DNA of 20,555 nucleotides from an uncultured Flavobacterium sp. (GTDB lineage Bacteria; Bacteroidota; Bacteroidia; Flavobacteriales; Flavobacteriaceae). This document shows, piece by piece, positions 7,874-15,899 of this stretch (positions are counted from its first letter, which is position 1; the number at the start of each line of letters is the position of its first letter). Location of the stretch: NCBI RefSeq assembly GCF_946482535.1, contig NZ_CAMLRU010000024.1, positions 1-20,555 on the forward strand, in the 5' to 3' direction. Below the pieces are notes generated by a model that worked only from the letters and a program-made list of their open reading frames with translations, had not been told where the DNA came from and made no database searches. The translations under genes were made by a program, and so were the position numbers.

Positions 7874-7904
7874 GTAATTAGTGAATAGTAATTAGTAATT
7901 AGTG
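7874..7904. repeat. left 7-bp array flanking the four-helix-bundle gene
   Basis: Units GTAATTA, GTGAATA, GTAATTA, GTAATTA then GTG, starting five bases after the sdhA stop and ending two bases before the next ATG. Same unit as the array at 2231, and the inverse of the array at 8272-8299. Confidence 0.85.
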
Positions 7905-7906
7905 GA

Positions 7907-8275
7907 ATGAGTGAAATAAAATCGTATAAGGATTTATTGATTTGTCAAAAAGGATTTCAGATTGTCATTTCTACTTATAAGTTAACTAAAGATTTTCCAC
8001 AAGAAGAATTATACGCATTAACTAGTCAAATTAAAAGAGCTTCTGTTTCAATTCCTTCTAATATAGCAGAAGGTTACGGAAGAAACACCGATAAATCTCT
8101 AGGGCATTTTATCGATATTTCCAGAGGTTCTTTGTATGAGTTAGAAACGCAATTACTTATCGCTAAAGAATTAGAATTTATAGAAGATTTAGATATGTTT
8201 AATCATGTAATTAGTTTGATTAATGAAGAAAGTAAAATGATAAATGCTTTTTATAACTCAATATCAAAAAGCTAA
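7907..8275 (+). CDS. four-helix-bundle protein (S23/IVS-type) inside the sdh operon
   Basis: A 122-residue, helix-rich protein of the four-helix-bundle family first known as the protein encoded in 23S rRNA intervening sequences and related to the Avd accessory protein of diversity-generating retroelements. The family signature is visible: YKDLLICQKGFQ near the N-terminus, TKDFPQEELYALTSQIKRASVSIPSNIAEGYGR (about 27-59) in the middle, and GSLYELETQLLIAKEL (about 75-90). No enzyme motif; biochemical function unknown. It splits sdhA from sdhB with 38- and 39-bp spacers made of 7-bp arrays in opposite orientation, and its TAA stop is part of the right array. It is far more AT-rich than its neighbours (32 G+C in 7921-8040, about 27%), suggesting separate origin. 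It would be co-transcribed with sdh; nothing suggests it is a dehydrogenase subunit. Confidence 0.93.
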   Translation: MSEIKSYKDLLICQKGFQIVISTYKLTKDFPQEELYALTSQIKRASVSIPSNIAEGYGRNTDKSLGHFIDISRGSLYELETQLLIAKELEFIEDLDMFNHVISLINEESKMINAFYNSISKS

Positions 8276-8299
8276 TCACTAATCACTAATTACCAATCA
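8272..8299. repeat. right 7-bp array, inverted relative to the left one
   Basis: Units CTAATCA, CTAATCA, CTAATTA, CCAATCA. The reverse complement reads TGATTAG/TAATTAG, the same repeat as at 7874 and 2231. The first unit supplies the stop codon of the four-helix-bundle gene; sdhB starts 15 bases further on. Confidence 0.85.
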
Positions 8300-8314
8300 C
8301 TTAAATAAAAAAAA

Positions 8315-9076
8315 ATGAGTGCAGCAAAAAACATCAATATAACCCTTAAAATTTGGCGTCAAAAAAATGCCAAAGCCAAAGGTCAAATAGAAACTTACAA
8401 ATTAGATAACGTTTCTACTGCCAGTTCTTTTTTGGAAATGTTAGACCAATTGAACGAGCAATTAATCAACGATAAAAAAGAGCCGGTGGCTTTTGACCAC
8501 GATTGTCGCGAAGGTATTTGCGGTATGTGTTCGCTTTACATTAACGGTAGAGCACACGGACCGGATACCGGAACAACCACTTGTCAATTGCACATGCGTA
8601 AATTTAACGACGGTGATACCATTTATATCGAACCTTGGAGAAGTAAAGCCTTCCCGGTAGTAAAAGATTTAGTGGTAGACAGAAGTGCTTTCGACAGAAT
8701 CCAACAAGCCGGTGGTTTCGTATCTGTAAACACTTCCGGAAGAACCATCGATGCCAATGCAACTCCGGTTCCAAAACACGACGCCGACCGAGCTTTTGAA
8801 GCAGCCGCTTGTATTGGTTGCGGTGCTTGTGTGGCGACTTGTAAAAACGGTTCGGCTATGTTATTCGTAGGTGCCAAAGTATCGCAATACGCTTTGTTAC
8901 CGCAAGGAAAAGTAGAAGCTACCCAACGCGTCTTAAACATGGTACGCCAAATGGACGAAGAAGGATTCGGAAACTGTACCAACACCGGTGCTTGTGAAGT
9001 AGAATGTCCAAAAGGAATTTCCTTAGAAAACATCGCGCGCATGAACAGAGAATACCTCAAAGCGAGTATAAAATAG
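8315..9076 (+). CDS. sdhB: succinate dehydrogenase iron-sulfur subunit
   Basis: Electron-transfer subunit linking the flavoprotein to the membrane anchor. The 253 residues contain all cluster ligands: [2Fe-2S] Cys64, Cys69, Cys72 and Cys90 (CREGICGMC...C); [4Fe-4S] Cys166, Cys169, Cys172 with Cys231; [3Fe-4S] Cys176, Cys221 and Cys227. The order N-terminal ferredoxin domain (about 1-110) then helical bis-cluster domain (about 150-250) is standard. The ATG at 8315 follows an A-rich stretch (A9) suited to initiation in this phylum. It would normally follow sdhA directly; here the four-helix-bundle gene intervenes. A terminator follows at 9103. Confidence 0.96.
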   Translation: MSAAKNINITLKIWRQKNAKAKGQIETYKLDNVSTASSFLEMLDQLNEQLINDKKEPVAFDHDCREGICGMCSLYINGRAHGPDTGTTTCQLHMRKFNDGDTIYIEPWRSKAFPVVKDLVVDRSAFDRIQQAGGFVSVNTSGRTIDANATPVPKHDADRAFEAAACIGCGACVATCKNGSAMLFVGAKVSQYALLPQGKVEATQRVLNMVRQMDEEGFGNCTNTGACEVECPKGISLENIARMNREYLKASIK

Positions 9077-9103
9077 GCATTAGCCAAAAGGCATAAGGCA
9101 TTA
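9076..9103. repeat. 7-bp tandem array at the sdhB stop
   Basis: Units GGCATTA, GCCAAAA, GGCATAA, GGCATTA. It begins on the last base of the sdhB stop codon and runs into the terminator. GGCATTA and GCCAAAA recur at 12995-13025. Confidence 0.8.
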
Positions 9104-9136
9104 AAACGCATTCATTGATTTGGATGCGTTTTTTTT
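9103..9136 (+). terminator. rho-independent terminator of the sdh operon
   Basis: Stem ACGCATTC (9106-9113) with GGATGCGT (9122-9129), one G-U pair, extended by A-T pairs, followed by a run of T to 9136. Confidence 0.88.
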
Positions 9137-9139
9137 ATG

Positions 9140-9238
9140 GCGTTTCCCTTTGGGTCGGGCTTTCCACTATATCTTTTAGACCTGACAGGTTTTAAAAACC
9201 TGTCAGGTCTAAAAGGATGCCGTTGCAATCCCTAACGC
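9140..9238. repeat. palindromic intergenic repeat with nested 43-bp palindrome
   Basis: The outer ends GCGTT (9140-9144) and AACGC (9234-9238) are inverted. The centre is a perfect palindrome with 21-bp arms (9173-9193 and 9195-9215) around one base, containing GACCTGACAGG and its complement. From memory both the outer sequence (GGGTCGGGCTTTCC...) and the ACCTGACAGG core recur as dispersed repeats in Bacteroidota genomes. No ORF inside. Confidence 0.75.
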
Positions 9239-9257
9239 AAACTTTGCTGAAAAGATG

Positions 9258-9265
9258 TATATTTG
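9258..9265 (+). promoter_or_regulatory. -7 box for the endonuclease/phosphatase-fold gene
   Basis: TATATTTG matches TAnnTTTG exactly, 18 bases before the ATG at 9284, and overlaps the upstream TTG alternative start. No -33 TTTG at normal spacing. Confidence 0.55.
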
Positions 9266-9283
9266 ATACAAACAACCTCTGCT

Positions 9284-10120
9284 ATGAAAACTTATTTCGC
9301 CGGCTTGCTTTTGCTGATTACTTTTTCCAACACCCTATCAGCACAAAAACTAACCCTAATGACCTACAACATTCGTCTCGAAGTAGCTTCCGACGGGGAA
9401 AATGCTTGGCCGAACCGCAAAGACTATTGGGCATCCCAAGTCGCTTTTTACGAACCGGATATCTTTGGCATCCAAGAAGCTCTGCCGCATCAAGTAACTG
9501 ATATTGCTACCCTGTTACCCAATTACAATTATGTTGGCATGGGAAGAGACGGCGTCGGTAAAGGAGAATCGTCTAACCTCTTTTATAAAAAAGAGCGATT
9601 CAAAGTCCTGCTCGAAAACACCTTTTGGCTTTCGGAAACACCCGACAAAATCTCCAAAGGATGGGACGCCGCGCTGAATCGCGTTTGCACTTATGCGTTG
9701 CTCAAAGACCTTACCACTAAAAAAACTTTCTGGATTTTCAACACCCATTTAGACCATATGGGTGAATTGGCAAGAACCAATTCTATCCTGCTGATTCTGT
9801 CCAAAATCAAAGCGTTGAACACTAAAAACTATCCTGTGTTTTTCATGGGAGATTTCAATTCGGAACCTACCGAAGAGCGCATCATCAATTTGAAAAAAGA
9901 AATGCTCGACAGCCAGGATATTTCAAAAGAAAAACCGCTCGGGCCGAGCGGCACTTTTAATGGATTTAAACACAACGAAGCCGTTACCAAACGCATTGAT
10001 TATATTTTCCTGTCAAAAGACAATCCTTTTAAAGTGCAGAAATATGCAGTTTTAAGCGACTCGAAAGATTTAAAATATCCGTCAGATCATTTGCCGGTTT
10101 ACATCGAACTCAAAATTTAA
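9284..10120 (+). CDS. secreted endonuclease/exonuclease/phosphatase-fold protein
   Basis: Metal-dependent phosphodiesterase/phosphatase of the DNase I-like fold. In 278 residues: signal peptide 1-20 (cleavage LSA before Gln21), then the family motifs MTYNIR (Asn29), GIQEA (metal ligand Glu65), NTHLDH (His155), MGDFNS (Asp190, Asn192), IDYIF (Asp239) and SDHLPV (Asp268-His269). All catalytic positions are present, so it should be active in the periplasm or outside the cell. Substrate (nucleic acid, phosphoinositide, sphingomyelin or sugar phosphate) cannot be told. I start at ATG 9284 rather than an upstream TTG at 9263, because the latter lies in the -7 box and would add seven residues before the signal peptide. 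It is followed 42 bp later by a GH92 gene. Confidence 0.9.
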   Translation: MKTYFAGLLLLITFSNTLSAQKLTLMTYNIRLEVASDGENAWPNRKDYWASQVAFYEPDIFGIQEALPHQVTDIATLLPNYNYVGMGRDGVGKGESSNLFYKKERFKVLLENTFWLSETPDKISKGWDAALNRVCTYALLKDLTTKKTFWIFNTHLDHMGELARTNSILLILSKIKALNTKNYPVFFMGDFNSEPTEERIINLKKEMLDSQDISKEKPLGPSGTFNGFKHNEAVTKRIDYIFLSKDNPFKVQKYAVLSDSKDLKYPSDHLPVYIELKI

Positions 10121-10133
10121 CAAAAGCATTTTC

Positions 10134-10141
10134 TATCTTTG
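10134..10141 (+). promoter_or_regulatory. -7 box for the GH92 gene
   Basis: TATCTTTG fits TAnnTTTG exactly, 21 bases before the ATG at 10163. The -33 element is unclear. Confidence 0.5.
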
Positions 10142-10162
10142 GTATAACAACAACAAATCACT

Positions 10163-12991
10163 ATGAAACTTCAACTCTCAAACTTACTTTTACTGTTTTC
10201 GCTTTCCATTTTTGGCCAAAATTACCACCAATACATCAACCCTATGATTGGTACCGGTGGTCATGGTCACACTTATCCGGGTGCAACTGTGCCTTTCGGC
10301 ATGGTGCAATTGTCACCCGATACCCGAATTGACGGTAGTTGGGATGGCTGTTCCGGTTATCATTACGATGATGCTACCATTTACGGCTTTTCCCATACCC
10401 ACTTAAACGGAACCGGTTGCACTGATTATGGTGATATCATGCTGATGCCAACCATGGGAACGCCTTTGTTGAATGCCAAGGATTACGGCTCAACTTTTTC
10501 ACACCAAAACGAAAAAGCTTCCGCCGGATTTTATTCGGTAAAACTCGACAAGCACAATATTGATGTGGCTCTAACGGCTTCAACTCGTGTGGGTTTTCAC
10601 CAATATACCTTTAATAATTCGGGAACTGCCAACATCATATTAGACTTGAATCACCGCGATAAATTGTTGCAAGGCGAGGTGCGCATTGTTAATGCCAAAA
10701 CCATCGAAATCTTGCGAAGAAGCGAGGCTTGGGCTAAAGACCAATACGTTTTTGCCCGCATTGAATTCAGCCAACCGATGCAAATCAATAAAATCAGAAG
10801 CAATAATTCGGCAAAAGCTTCGGCTACTGACAAAGTATTTAAAGGAACGCAATTGGCGTTGAGTTTTTCTAAGAAAGTCAGCAAAGGCGATAAGATTTGG
10901 GTGAAAGTCGCTTTATCACCAACCGGTTATGAAGGCGCCAAGTTGAACATGAGTGAAATTCCGGGCTGGAATTTTACCAAAGTCAAAGAAGCCGCAGAGC
11001 AACTTTGGAACCAACAATTAGCCAAAATTGAAATTACGGAAACCAATAAAGACAAACTGAGCATTTTTTACACCGCTTTATACCACACGATGGCGCAACC
11101 GAATATCGCCCAGGATATCGACGGCAAATACCGCGGTCGCGACAATCAAATCCACAAAGCCGAAGGTTTTAATTATTACTCGGTGTTTTCGCTTTGGGAT
11201 ACGTTCCGCGGCGCGCATCCTTTGTATACTTTAATCGAAAAGAAACGCACCGTTGATTTTATCAATACCTTTTTAAAACAATACGAACAAGGCGGAAGAT
11301 TACCGGTTTGGGAATTGGCTTCCAATGAAACCGATTGTATGATTGGGTATCATTCGGTTTCCGTAATGGCAGACGCTATGGCGAAAGGCTTAACCGGTTT
11401 TGATTATGAAAAAGCTTTTGAAGCCGCTAAACATTCGGCCATGCTTGACCATTTAGGTTTGAAAGCCTACAAAAGCCAAGGCTTTATTTCGATGGATGAC
11501 GAGCACGAAAGCGTTTCCAAAACGGTAGAATATGCTTATGACGATTGGTGTATTGCCCAAATGGCGAGAATATTAGACAAAAAAGACGATTACGATTACT
11601 TCATGAAACGATCGCAAAGCTGGAAAAATGTCTTTGATTGGAACACCGGTTTTATGCGACCAAAGAAAAACGGCGGTTGGGACAAACCTTTTGACCCAAG
11701 GGAAATCAACAATAATTTTACCGAAGGCAATTCGTGGCAATACTCGTTTTTTGTCCCGCAAGATATCCCGGGCATGATAGAAGCTTACGGCGGAGCCGAA
11801 GACTTTGAAGCCAAACTCGATGAAATGTTCAACAGTGAAAGCAAAACCACCGGTCGAGAACAAGTTGATGTCACCGGCTTAATCGGGCAATATGCTCATG
11901 GGAATGAGCCGAGTCATCACATGACTTATCTGTACAATTACATTGGCAAACCCGAAAAAACCAAAGCCAAAGTACATTACATCTTAAACGAATTCTACAA
12001 AAATGCCCCTGATGGTTTGATTGGGAATGAAGATTGCGGTCAAATGAGTGCTTGGTATGTATTAAGTTCGATGGGAATTTACTCTGTTACCCCGGGAACT
12101 CCGGAATGGCAACAAACCGAACCTATTTTCAAAACGGTAAAAATCAATTTTGAAGACGGAACATCAGAGGTGCTTACTGAAAATACAAACAAATCAAGGT
12201 TGGGCATTGCTGTGACCAATTCGAATTGGGTAAAACCTTTAAACAGTTTAAATATTGTTCCTGTTCCGGTGATTAACGCCGCAAGCAAATCATTTAAAGA
12301 TTCGTTAGAAATAGATTTAGACCATCCGCATTATTTTGGCAATTACTCCTATAGAATTGTTTATAATGCTGAAAAAGGCGTTCCTTTTAAACAATACCAA
12401 GGCGAAAAAATAATATTGACAGAAACAGCAACTATAGAAGCACGATATGCCGAAATGATTGACAAAGTGCCTTATAGAAGTAGCAATGTTTCGGCCACTT
12501 TTTACAAAAAACCCAACAATTACACCATTGATATCAAATCAACCTACAACCCGCAATACCATGCCGGTGGTCCGGATGGCTTACTTGATGGGATTAACGG
12601 CACAACCAACTGGCGAAAAGGCGATTGGCAAGGTTATCAAACGCAAGATTTTGAAGCCGTAATCGATATGCAAAAAGAACAAACGGTAACGGAGTTTCAC
12701 AGCACTTTTTTACAAGACCAACGTTCTTGGATTTTGATGCCGACCAAAGTGGAATACTATATTTCTTCGGATAATATCAATTTTACCTTAGCCGGAACGG
12801 TAGAGAACGACATTGACCCGAAAACTGATGACAATCAAATCAAAGATTTCAATCTAACCGCATCCAAAGCGCTTAAAGGAAGATATGTAAAGGTCAAAGC
12901 CTACAATTACGGTAAACTTCCGGAATGGCATTTGGGTTATCCTTATAATGGCGATGCTTTTATTTTTGTAGATGAAATAACTATTAAGTAA
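10163..12991 (+). CDS. secreted GH92 alpha-mannosidase with C-terminal accessory domains
   Basis: Calcium-dependent exo-acting alpha-mannosidase that trims mannose from N-glycan or mannan-type glycans. In 942 residues: signal peptide (1 to about 18, FGQ); an N-terminal beta-sandwich opening with NPMIGTGGHGHTYPGA (26-41); the (alpha/alpha)6 catalytic part with LWDTFRG (344-350), FTEGNSWQY (519-527) and GNEDCGQMSAW (621-631). By analogy with studied GH92 enzymes Glu521 is the likely acid and Asp624 in the second motif the likely base. After about residue 700 come a chitobiase-C-like beta domain (about 700-785) and an F5/8 type C (discoidin-like) domain (about 790-942), often carbohydrate binding. 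No SusC/SusD pair is nearby, so this is not a complete utilisation locus. A 7-bp array starts four bases after the stop. Confidence 0.94.
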   Translation: MKLQLSNLLLLFSLSIFGQNYHQYINPMIGTGGHGHTYPGATVPFGMVQLSPDTRIDGSWDGCSGYHYDDATIYGFSHTHLNGTGCTDYGDIMLMPTMGTPLLNAKDYGSTFSHQNEKASAGFYSVKLDKHNIDVALTASTRVGFHQYTFNNSGTANIILDLNHRDKLLQGEVRIVNAKTIEILRRSEAWAKDQYVFARIEFSQPMQINKIRSNNSAKASATDKVFKGTQLALSFSKKVSKGDKIWVKVALSPTGYEGAKLNMSEIPGWNFTKVKEAAEQLWNQQLAKIEITETNKDKLSIFYTALYHTMAQPNIAQDIDGKYRGRDNQIHKAEGFNYYSVFSLWDTFRGAHPLYTLIEKKRTVDFINTFLKQYEQGGRLPVWELASNETDCMIGYHSVSVMADAMAKGLTGFDYEKAFEAAKHSAMLDHLGLKAYKSQGFISMDDEHESVSKTVEYAYDDWCIAQMARILDKKDDYDYFMKRSQSWKNVFDWNTGFMRPKKNGGWDKPFDPREINNNFTEGNSWQYSFFVPQDIPGMIEAYGGAEDFEAKLDEMFNSESKTTGREQVDVTGLIGQYAHGNEPSHHMTYLYNYIGKPEKTKAKVHYILNEFYKNAPDGLIGNEDCGQMSAWYVLSSMGIYSVTPGTPEWQQTEPIFKTVKINFEDGTSEVLTENTNKSRLGIAVTNSNWVKPLNSLNIVPVPVINAASKSFKDSLEIDLDHPHYFGNYSYRIVYNAEKGVPFKQYQGEKIILTETATIEARYAEMIDKVPYRSSNVSATFYKKPNNYTIDIKSTYNPQYHAGGPDGLLDGINGTTNWRKGDWQGYQTQDFEAVIDMQKEQTVTEFHSTFLQDQRSWILMPTKVEYYISSDNINFTLAGTVENDIDPKTDDNQIKDFNLTASKALKGRYVKVKAYNYGKLPEWHLGYPYNGDAFIFVDEITIK

Positions 12992-12994
12992 ATA

Positions 12995-13025
12995 GGCATT
13001 AGGCAATAGCCAAAAGTAGCCAAAA
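12995..13025. repeat. 7-bp tandem array between GH92 and amidase genes
   Basis: Units GGCATTA, GGCAATA, GCCAAAA, a 3-base GTA, then GCCAAAA. It occupies most of the 40-bp gap and ends six bases before the next ATG. Confidence 0.8.
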
Positions 13026-13031
13026 TTTAAA

Positions 13032-13799
13032 ATGAAAATCGCCTTAATACAAACGCACTTAATTTGGGAAAACCCAACGGAAAACCGAAGTCATTTGGTC
13101 CAAAAAATTACGGGTTTCATGGAAGACGTCGATTTGATTGTCTTGCCCGAAATGTTTGCTTCCGGTTTTACCATGAATCCGAAAGCGGTGGCGGAAACTA
13201 TGGCCGGTGAAACCATTTCCTGGCTCCAACATTTGGCGAAAGCCAAAGACTGCGCCATAACCGGAAGTTTAGTGATTGAAGAAAATGGAAAGTATTACAA
13301 TCGCTTGGTTTTTGTATATCCTAATGGCGAAATCAAGACCTATGACAAAAGACATTTGTTTACTTTGGCCGGAGAAAATAAGGTGTACACTGCCGGCAAA
13401 GAGAAACTAATCATTGAGTACAAAGGGTTCCGAATTTGTCCGCTTATTTGCTACGATTTGCGCTTCCCGGTTTTTGCCCGAAATGTTGAAAATTATGACT
13501 TGTTGATTTATGTGGCTAATTGGCCAAAGCCGCGCATCAATGCCTGGGATATTTTACTCAAAGCTCGCGCCGTTGAAAATATAAGTTATGCGATTGGCGT
13601 GAATAGAATTGGTACAGATGAAAATAACTTAGAATACATTGGTCATTCTCAAGCCGTTGATTTTTTGGGGAACTATTTGGTGGAACCACAAGAAACCGAT
13701 GGTGTTTTTATTCTTGAATTAGATAAAGAAAAACTGTTAGAAACGAGAAGTAAATTGGCCTTTTTAGACGACAAAGATTCCTTTGAAATTACTTTGTAA
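13032..13799 (+). CDS. nitrilase-family amidase (omega-amidase/YafV-like)
   Basis: Carbon-nitrogen hydrolase; the closest type is omega-amidase (YafV/Nit2-like), which hydrolyses alpha-ketoglutaramate and similar omega-amides in metabolite repair. The 255 residues contain the catalytic triad Glu40 (VLPEMF), Lys106 (YDKRHLF) and Cys140 (LICYDLRFP), and the tail block NRIGTD...YIGHSQAVDFLG. Length fits the single-domain enzymes; no signal peptide, so cytoplasmic. The ATG at 13032 lies just after a 7-bp array. It converges on the Ig-like lipoprotein gene with only three bases between the stop codons and no room for a terminator. Substrate by analogy only. Confidence 0.92.
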   Translation: MKIALIQTHLIWENPTENRSHLVQKITGFMEDVDLIVLPEMFASGFTMNPKAVAETMAGETISWLQHLAKAKDCAITGSLVIEENGKYYNRLVFVYPNGEIKTYDKRHLFTLAGENKVYTAGKEKLIIEYKGFRICPLICYDLRFPVFARNVENYDLLIYVANWPKPRINAWDILLKARAVENISYAIGVNRIGTDENNLEYIGHSQAVDFLGNYLVEPQETDGVFILELDKEKLLETRSKLAFLDDKDSFEITL

Positions 13800-13802
13800 A
13801 TC

Positions 13803-15389
13803 TTACTTTGTACTGCGTAAATCAAAAGGTTGTTCGACATCCCAATTGGCGCGGACATCGATTTCTTTCGGGAAATAAATGACTTCTTCGGTTTGGCGTT
13901 TTTCCAGATAACTTCCGGTATCCCAAATTTTGTTTTTATTATCGTCGTAAATAATCCTCAAGGTATATTTGGCCGGTTCTATTGCATCGAAGTTGATGGT
14001 AGCGGTTTCGGTAAATTCGGAATATTTTACTTTTCCGTCTTTATCGGTGAGTTCTACGATTACCGGAAATTTTTTGGCGTTCTCCAATATCACTCTTAAA
14101 TTCCCGTAATCCGAGAGGTTTTTAGTACTTACTTTATACGAAAGCGTATCGTTTTGGGCGTCGTAATAATCAATCATAGCGCCGGGAAGGGCTTTTATGG
14201 TGTAGCTTTCCAAAGGTTCTCTTTTGAAATCCAAATAGAGTTTTTGGTTGAAATCATCATACTCCGTAGTAAAATCAACCGCAACTGAATCTTTATTGGT
14301 GATGCTTATTTTTGATTGGTCAAATTTGACCAGTGGAATAGAACTACTGATTGAGAATCGTTCTCTTAAAGGCAAATTGCCCGTAAAATCAGGATTTATA
14401 TTTAAGGTATCTGCTTTGGCCGGTTTGATTTTAACACTAAAATCCTGTTTATCAACACTCACTTGGAGCGAATCTACTTTTAAGGGTTTGAACCAAATTT
14501 GCAACGAATCTTTTTTGGGCAATTGGGTCACCAAAGTCGGAATGATTTCCGAACCGTTTTTAACGGTTACTTTGGCCTCTTTTCCTTTTCCTTCGTAACC
14601 CATTACCATTCGGGATTTTGCCGCCAATGTAGGTTTAAAAGCTTTAAAGGGTAAAGTTTCCTTGAATAATTCGACTTCAAAAATAGTATCATTCGGAATG
14701 GTGATGTACTGTTTTTGGAACCCTATTTTATCCGATTTCGGATTGAATTTATTGTTACCGTTGTCTTTCAAAGCTAACAAAAGGTATTTTCCGGCTTTCA
14801 AATTTTCCAGAGTAACCACTTCCAAACTATCCAAGGTATTGGTGATGTATCTTGGCGTTTCCTTGTAAATGGTGGAATCGTTGAATTGTTCGTTGATTTC
14901 ATAAAGCATCACCGAAACAAAGTTGTCGGTTTTCTTTTCTAAGGCGTCTTTTACTTTAACTTTCAACGCTAAAGAATCTATAAAACTTCCGGTTGAAAAA
15001 ACATATTTGAATTGAGAATACGGATTGCCTTCGTTATTGTCTTCTATACTTTGACCAAAATTAAAACTGTAAGTAGTGTTGGGTTGTAGAGTGTCTTTAA
15101 TTTTTATGGTCAATGTTTTGCTGGCGGTATAGGGCAAAATCTCGGGTTGAGATTTCATGGGTGGCGAAATAATCAATTGCTTGTTGGTGTTTTTGAGTTT
15201 AACGTATTCATCAAAAACCAACTTGATTTCTTTCCCGTTAAAATTAGCCGAGAAGTTTTTAGGCACACTCGATTTCAACACCGGTGCTATTGAATCTTTG
15301 GCACCACCGGTTATGGAGCCACGCTTGGCACAACCAATGGATAAAAAAATCAGGAGTAAAGAAAAATATCTGAGATTAATTTTGGGCAT
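13803..15389 (-). CDS. Ig-like domain lipoprotein
   Basis: 528 residues with a type II signal peptide: MPKINLRYF, a hydrophobic run and lipobox LSIGC with Cys20. After it, TGGAKDSIAPVLKSSVPKNFS leads into an N-terminal bacterial Ig-like domain (about 30-130) of the SbsA/Big_5 type (IKLVFDEYVKL, TIKIKDTLQPNTTYSFNFG). The rest is repetitive beta structure rich in Lys, Asp and Thr, ending with a TLRIIYDDNKNKIWDTG block that resembles a calcium-type loop seen in many surface lipoproteins. Probably at the periplasmic or outer face of the outer membrane; function unknown. I start at ATG 15389 rather than a TTG 30 bases upstream, because the ATG gives a normal signal peptide and a near-match -7 (TTATTTTG) lies upstream. 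Homologues next to ComF and glycyl-tRNA synthetase would be a conserved neighbourhood, which I cannot test here. Confidence 0.85.
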   Translation of the reverse strand: MPKINLRYFSLLLIFLSIGCAKRGSITGGAKDSIAPVLKSSVPKNFSANFNGKEIKLVFDEYVKLKNTNKQLIISPPMKSQPEILPYTASKTLTIKIKDTLQPNTTYSFNFGQSIEDNNEGNPYSQFKYVFSTGSFIDSLALKVKVKDALEKKTDNFVSVMLYEINEQFNDSTIYKETPRYITNTLDSLEVVTLENLKAGKYLLLALKDNGNNKFNPKSDKIGFQKQYITIPNDTIFEVELFKETLPFKAFKPTLAAKSRMVMGYEGKGKEAKVTVKNGSEIIPTLVTQLPKKDSLQIWFKPLKVDSLQVSVDKQDFSVKIKPAKADTLNINPDFTGNLPLRERFSISSSIPLVKFDQSKISITNKDSVAVDFTTEYDDFNQKLYLDFKREPLESYTIKALPGAMIDYYDAQNDTLSYKVSTKNLSDYGNLRVILENAKKFPVIVELTDKDGKVKYSEFTETATINFDAIEPAKYTLRIIYDDNKNKIWDTGSYLEKRQTEEVIYFPKEIDVRANWDVEQPFDLRSTK

Positions 15390-15507
15390 AAAGCATTTTT
15401 TCAAAGCACAAAATAACAATTATATTTAGTGTGAATGAAATGTTTTAGTCGAAACTTAACAAATTAGAGTTTGACCCGCCAATTACTTAAATCAACTTTC
15501 TTGATGT

Positions 15508-15828
15508 TTAGTTATAAGACAAGGCAAATAGCCCGACTAAGCCTGCTACTACCAGCAAAGGGAAACCCACCGTTTCGGCTATCGAGAATTTTCTTTTTTG
15601 GATATTGGTGATGTCTTTTATAGGAATTTGTTTTTCCTCAAAATTTTCATTCACTAGTATAGTGCTATCTTTAATACTATAGAAAACCACCTTAGAGTAT
15701 TTATGGTTTCGTTCAATTTTGTATGTTTTTCCGGTTTCCATCAAAGAAGGATTGTTATCCATAGCCTTGTAACTAAAGCAACTTTGAAACAAAACAAGCA
15801 TGGCCAATAATAAAAATACTTTTTTCAT
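15508..15828 (-). CDS. small lipoprotein with C-terminal membrane segment
   Basis: 106 residues. N-terminus is a type II signal peptide with lipobox FQSC, Cys17. The middle (about 33-78) is a short predicted beta domain (TYKIERNHKYSKVVFYSIKDSTILV, QIPIKDITNIQKRK), and residues 85-104 form a hydrophobic segment rich in Gly and Leu. A lipid anchor at one end and a transmembrane helix at the other is unusual and could span from one membrane to the other or fold back. I do not recognise a named family. A promoter of good quality lies upstream (15857-15891). It stands between ComF and the Ig-like lipoprotein on the same strand but with its own promoter. Confidence 0.8.
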   Translation of the reverse strand: MKKVFLLLAMLVLFQSCFSYKAMDNNPSLMETGKTYKIERNHKYSKVVFYSIKDSTILVNENFEEKQIPIKDITNIQKRKFSIAETVGFPLLVVAGLVGLFALSYN

Positions 15829-15856
15829 AAGAATAAATTTAAAGTTTAATCTGACA

Positions 15857-15891
15857 CGAATATAAGAAAATATTTCTATTTCTTACAAAAA
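15857..15891 (-). promoter_or_regulatory. promoter of the small lipoprotein gene
   Basis: On the minus strand TTTTTG (-33), 21 bases, then TATATTCG (one base off TAnnTTTG), 28 bases before the ATG at 15828. Confidence 0.6.
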
Positions 15892-15899
15892 GATGAAAA

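Noticed and set aside
8272..8299. Terminator after the four-helix-bundle gene
   Set aside because: The array has no internal hairpin followed by T; its inverse partner lies on the other side of the gene.
8623..9111. 162-codon open frame on the minus strand opposite sdhB
   Set aside because: It is a shadow of a well-supported gene, with no family features.
9263..9283. Longer start of the endonuclease/phosphatase gene at TTG
   Set aside because: It overlaps the -7 box and precedes a standard signal peptide start at 9284.
15390..15419. Longer start of the Ig-like lipoprotein at TTG
   Set aside because: It would put ten residues, including cysteines, before a good type II signal peptide starting at 15389.
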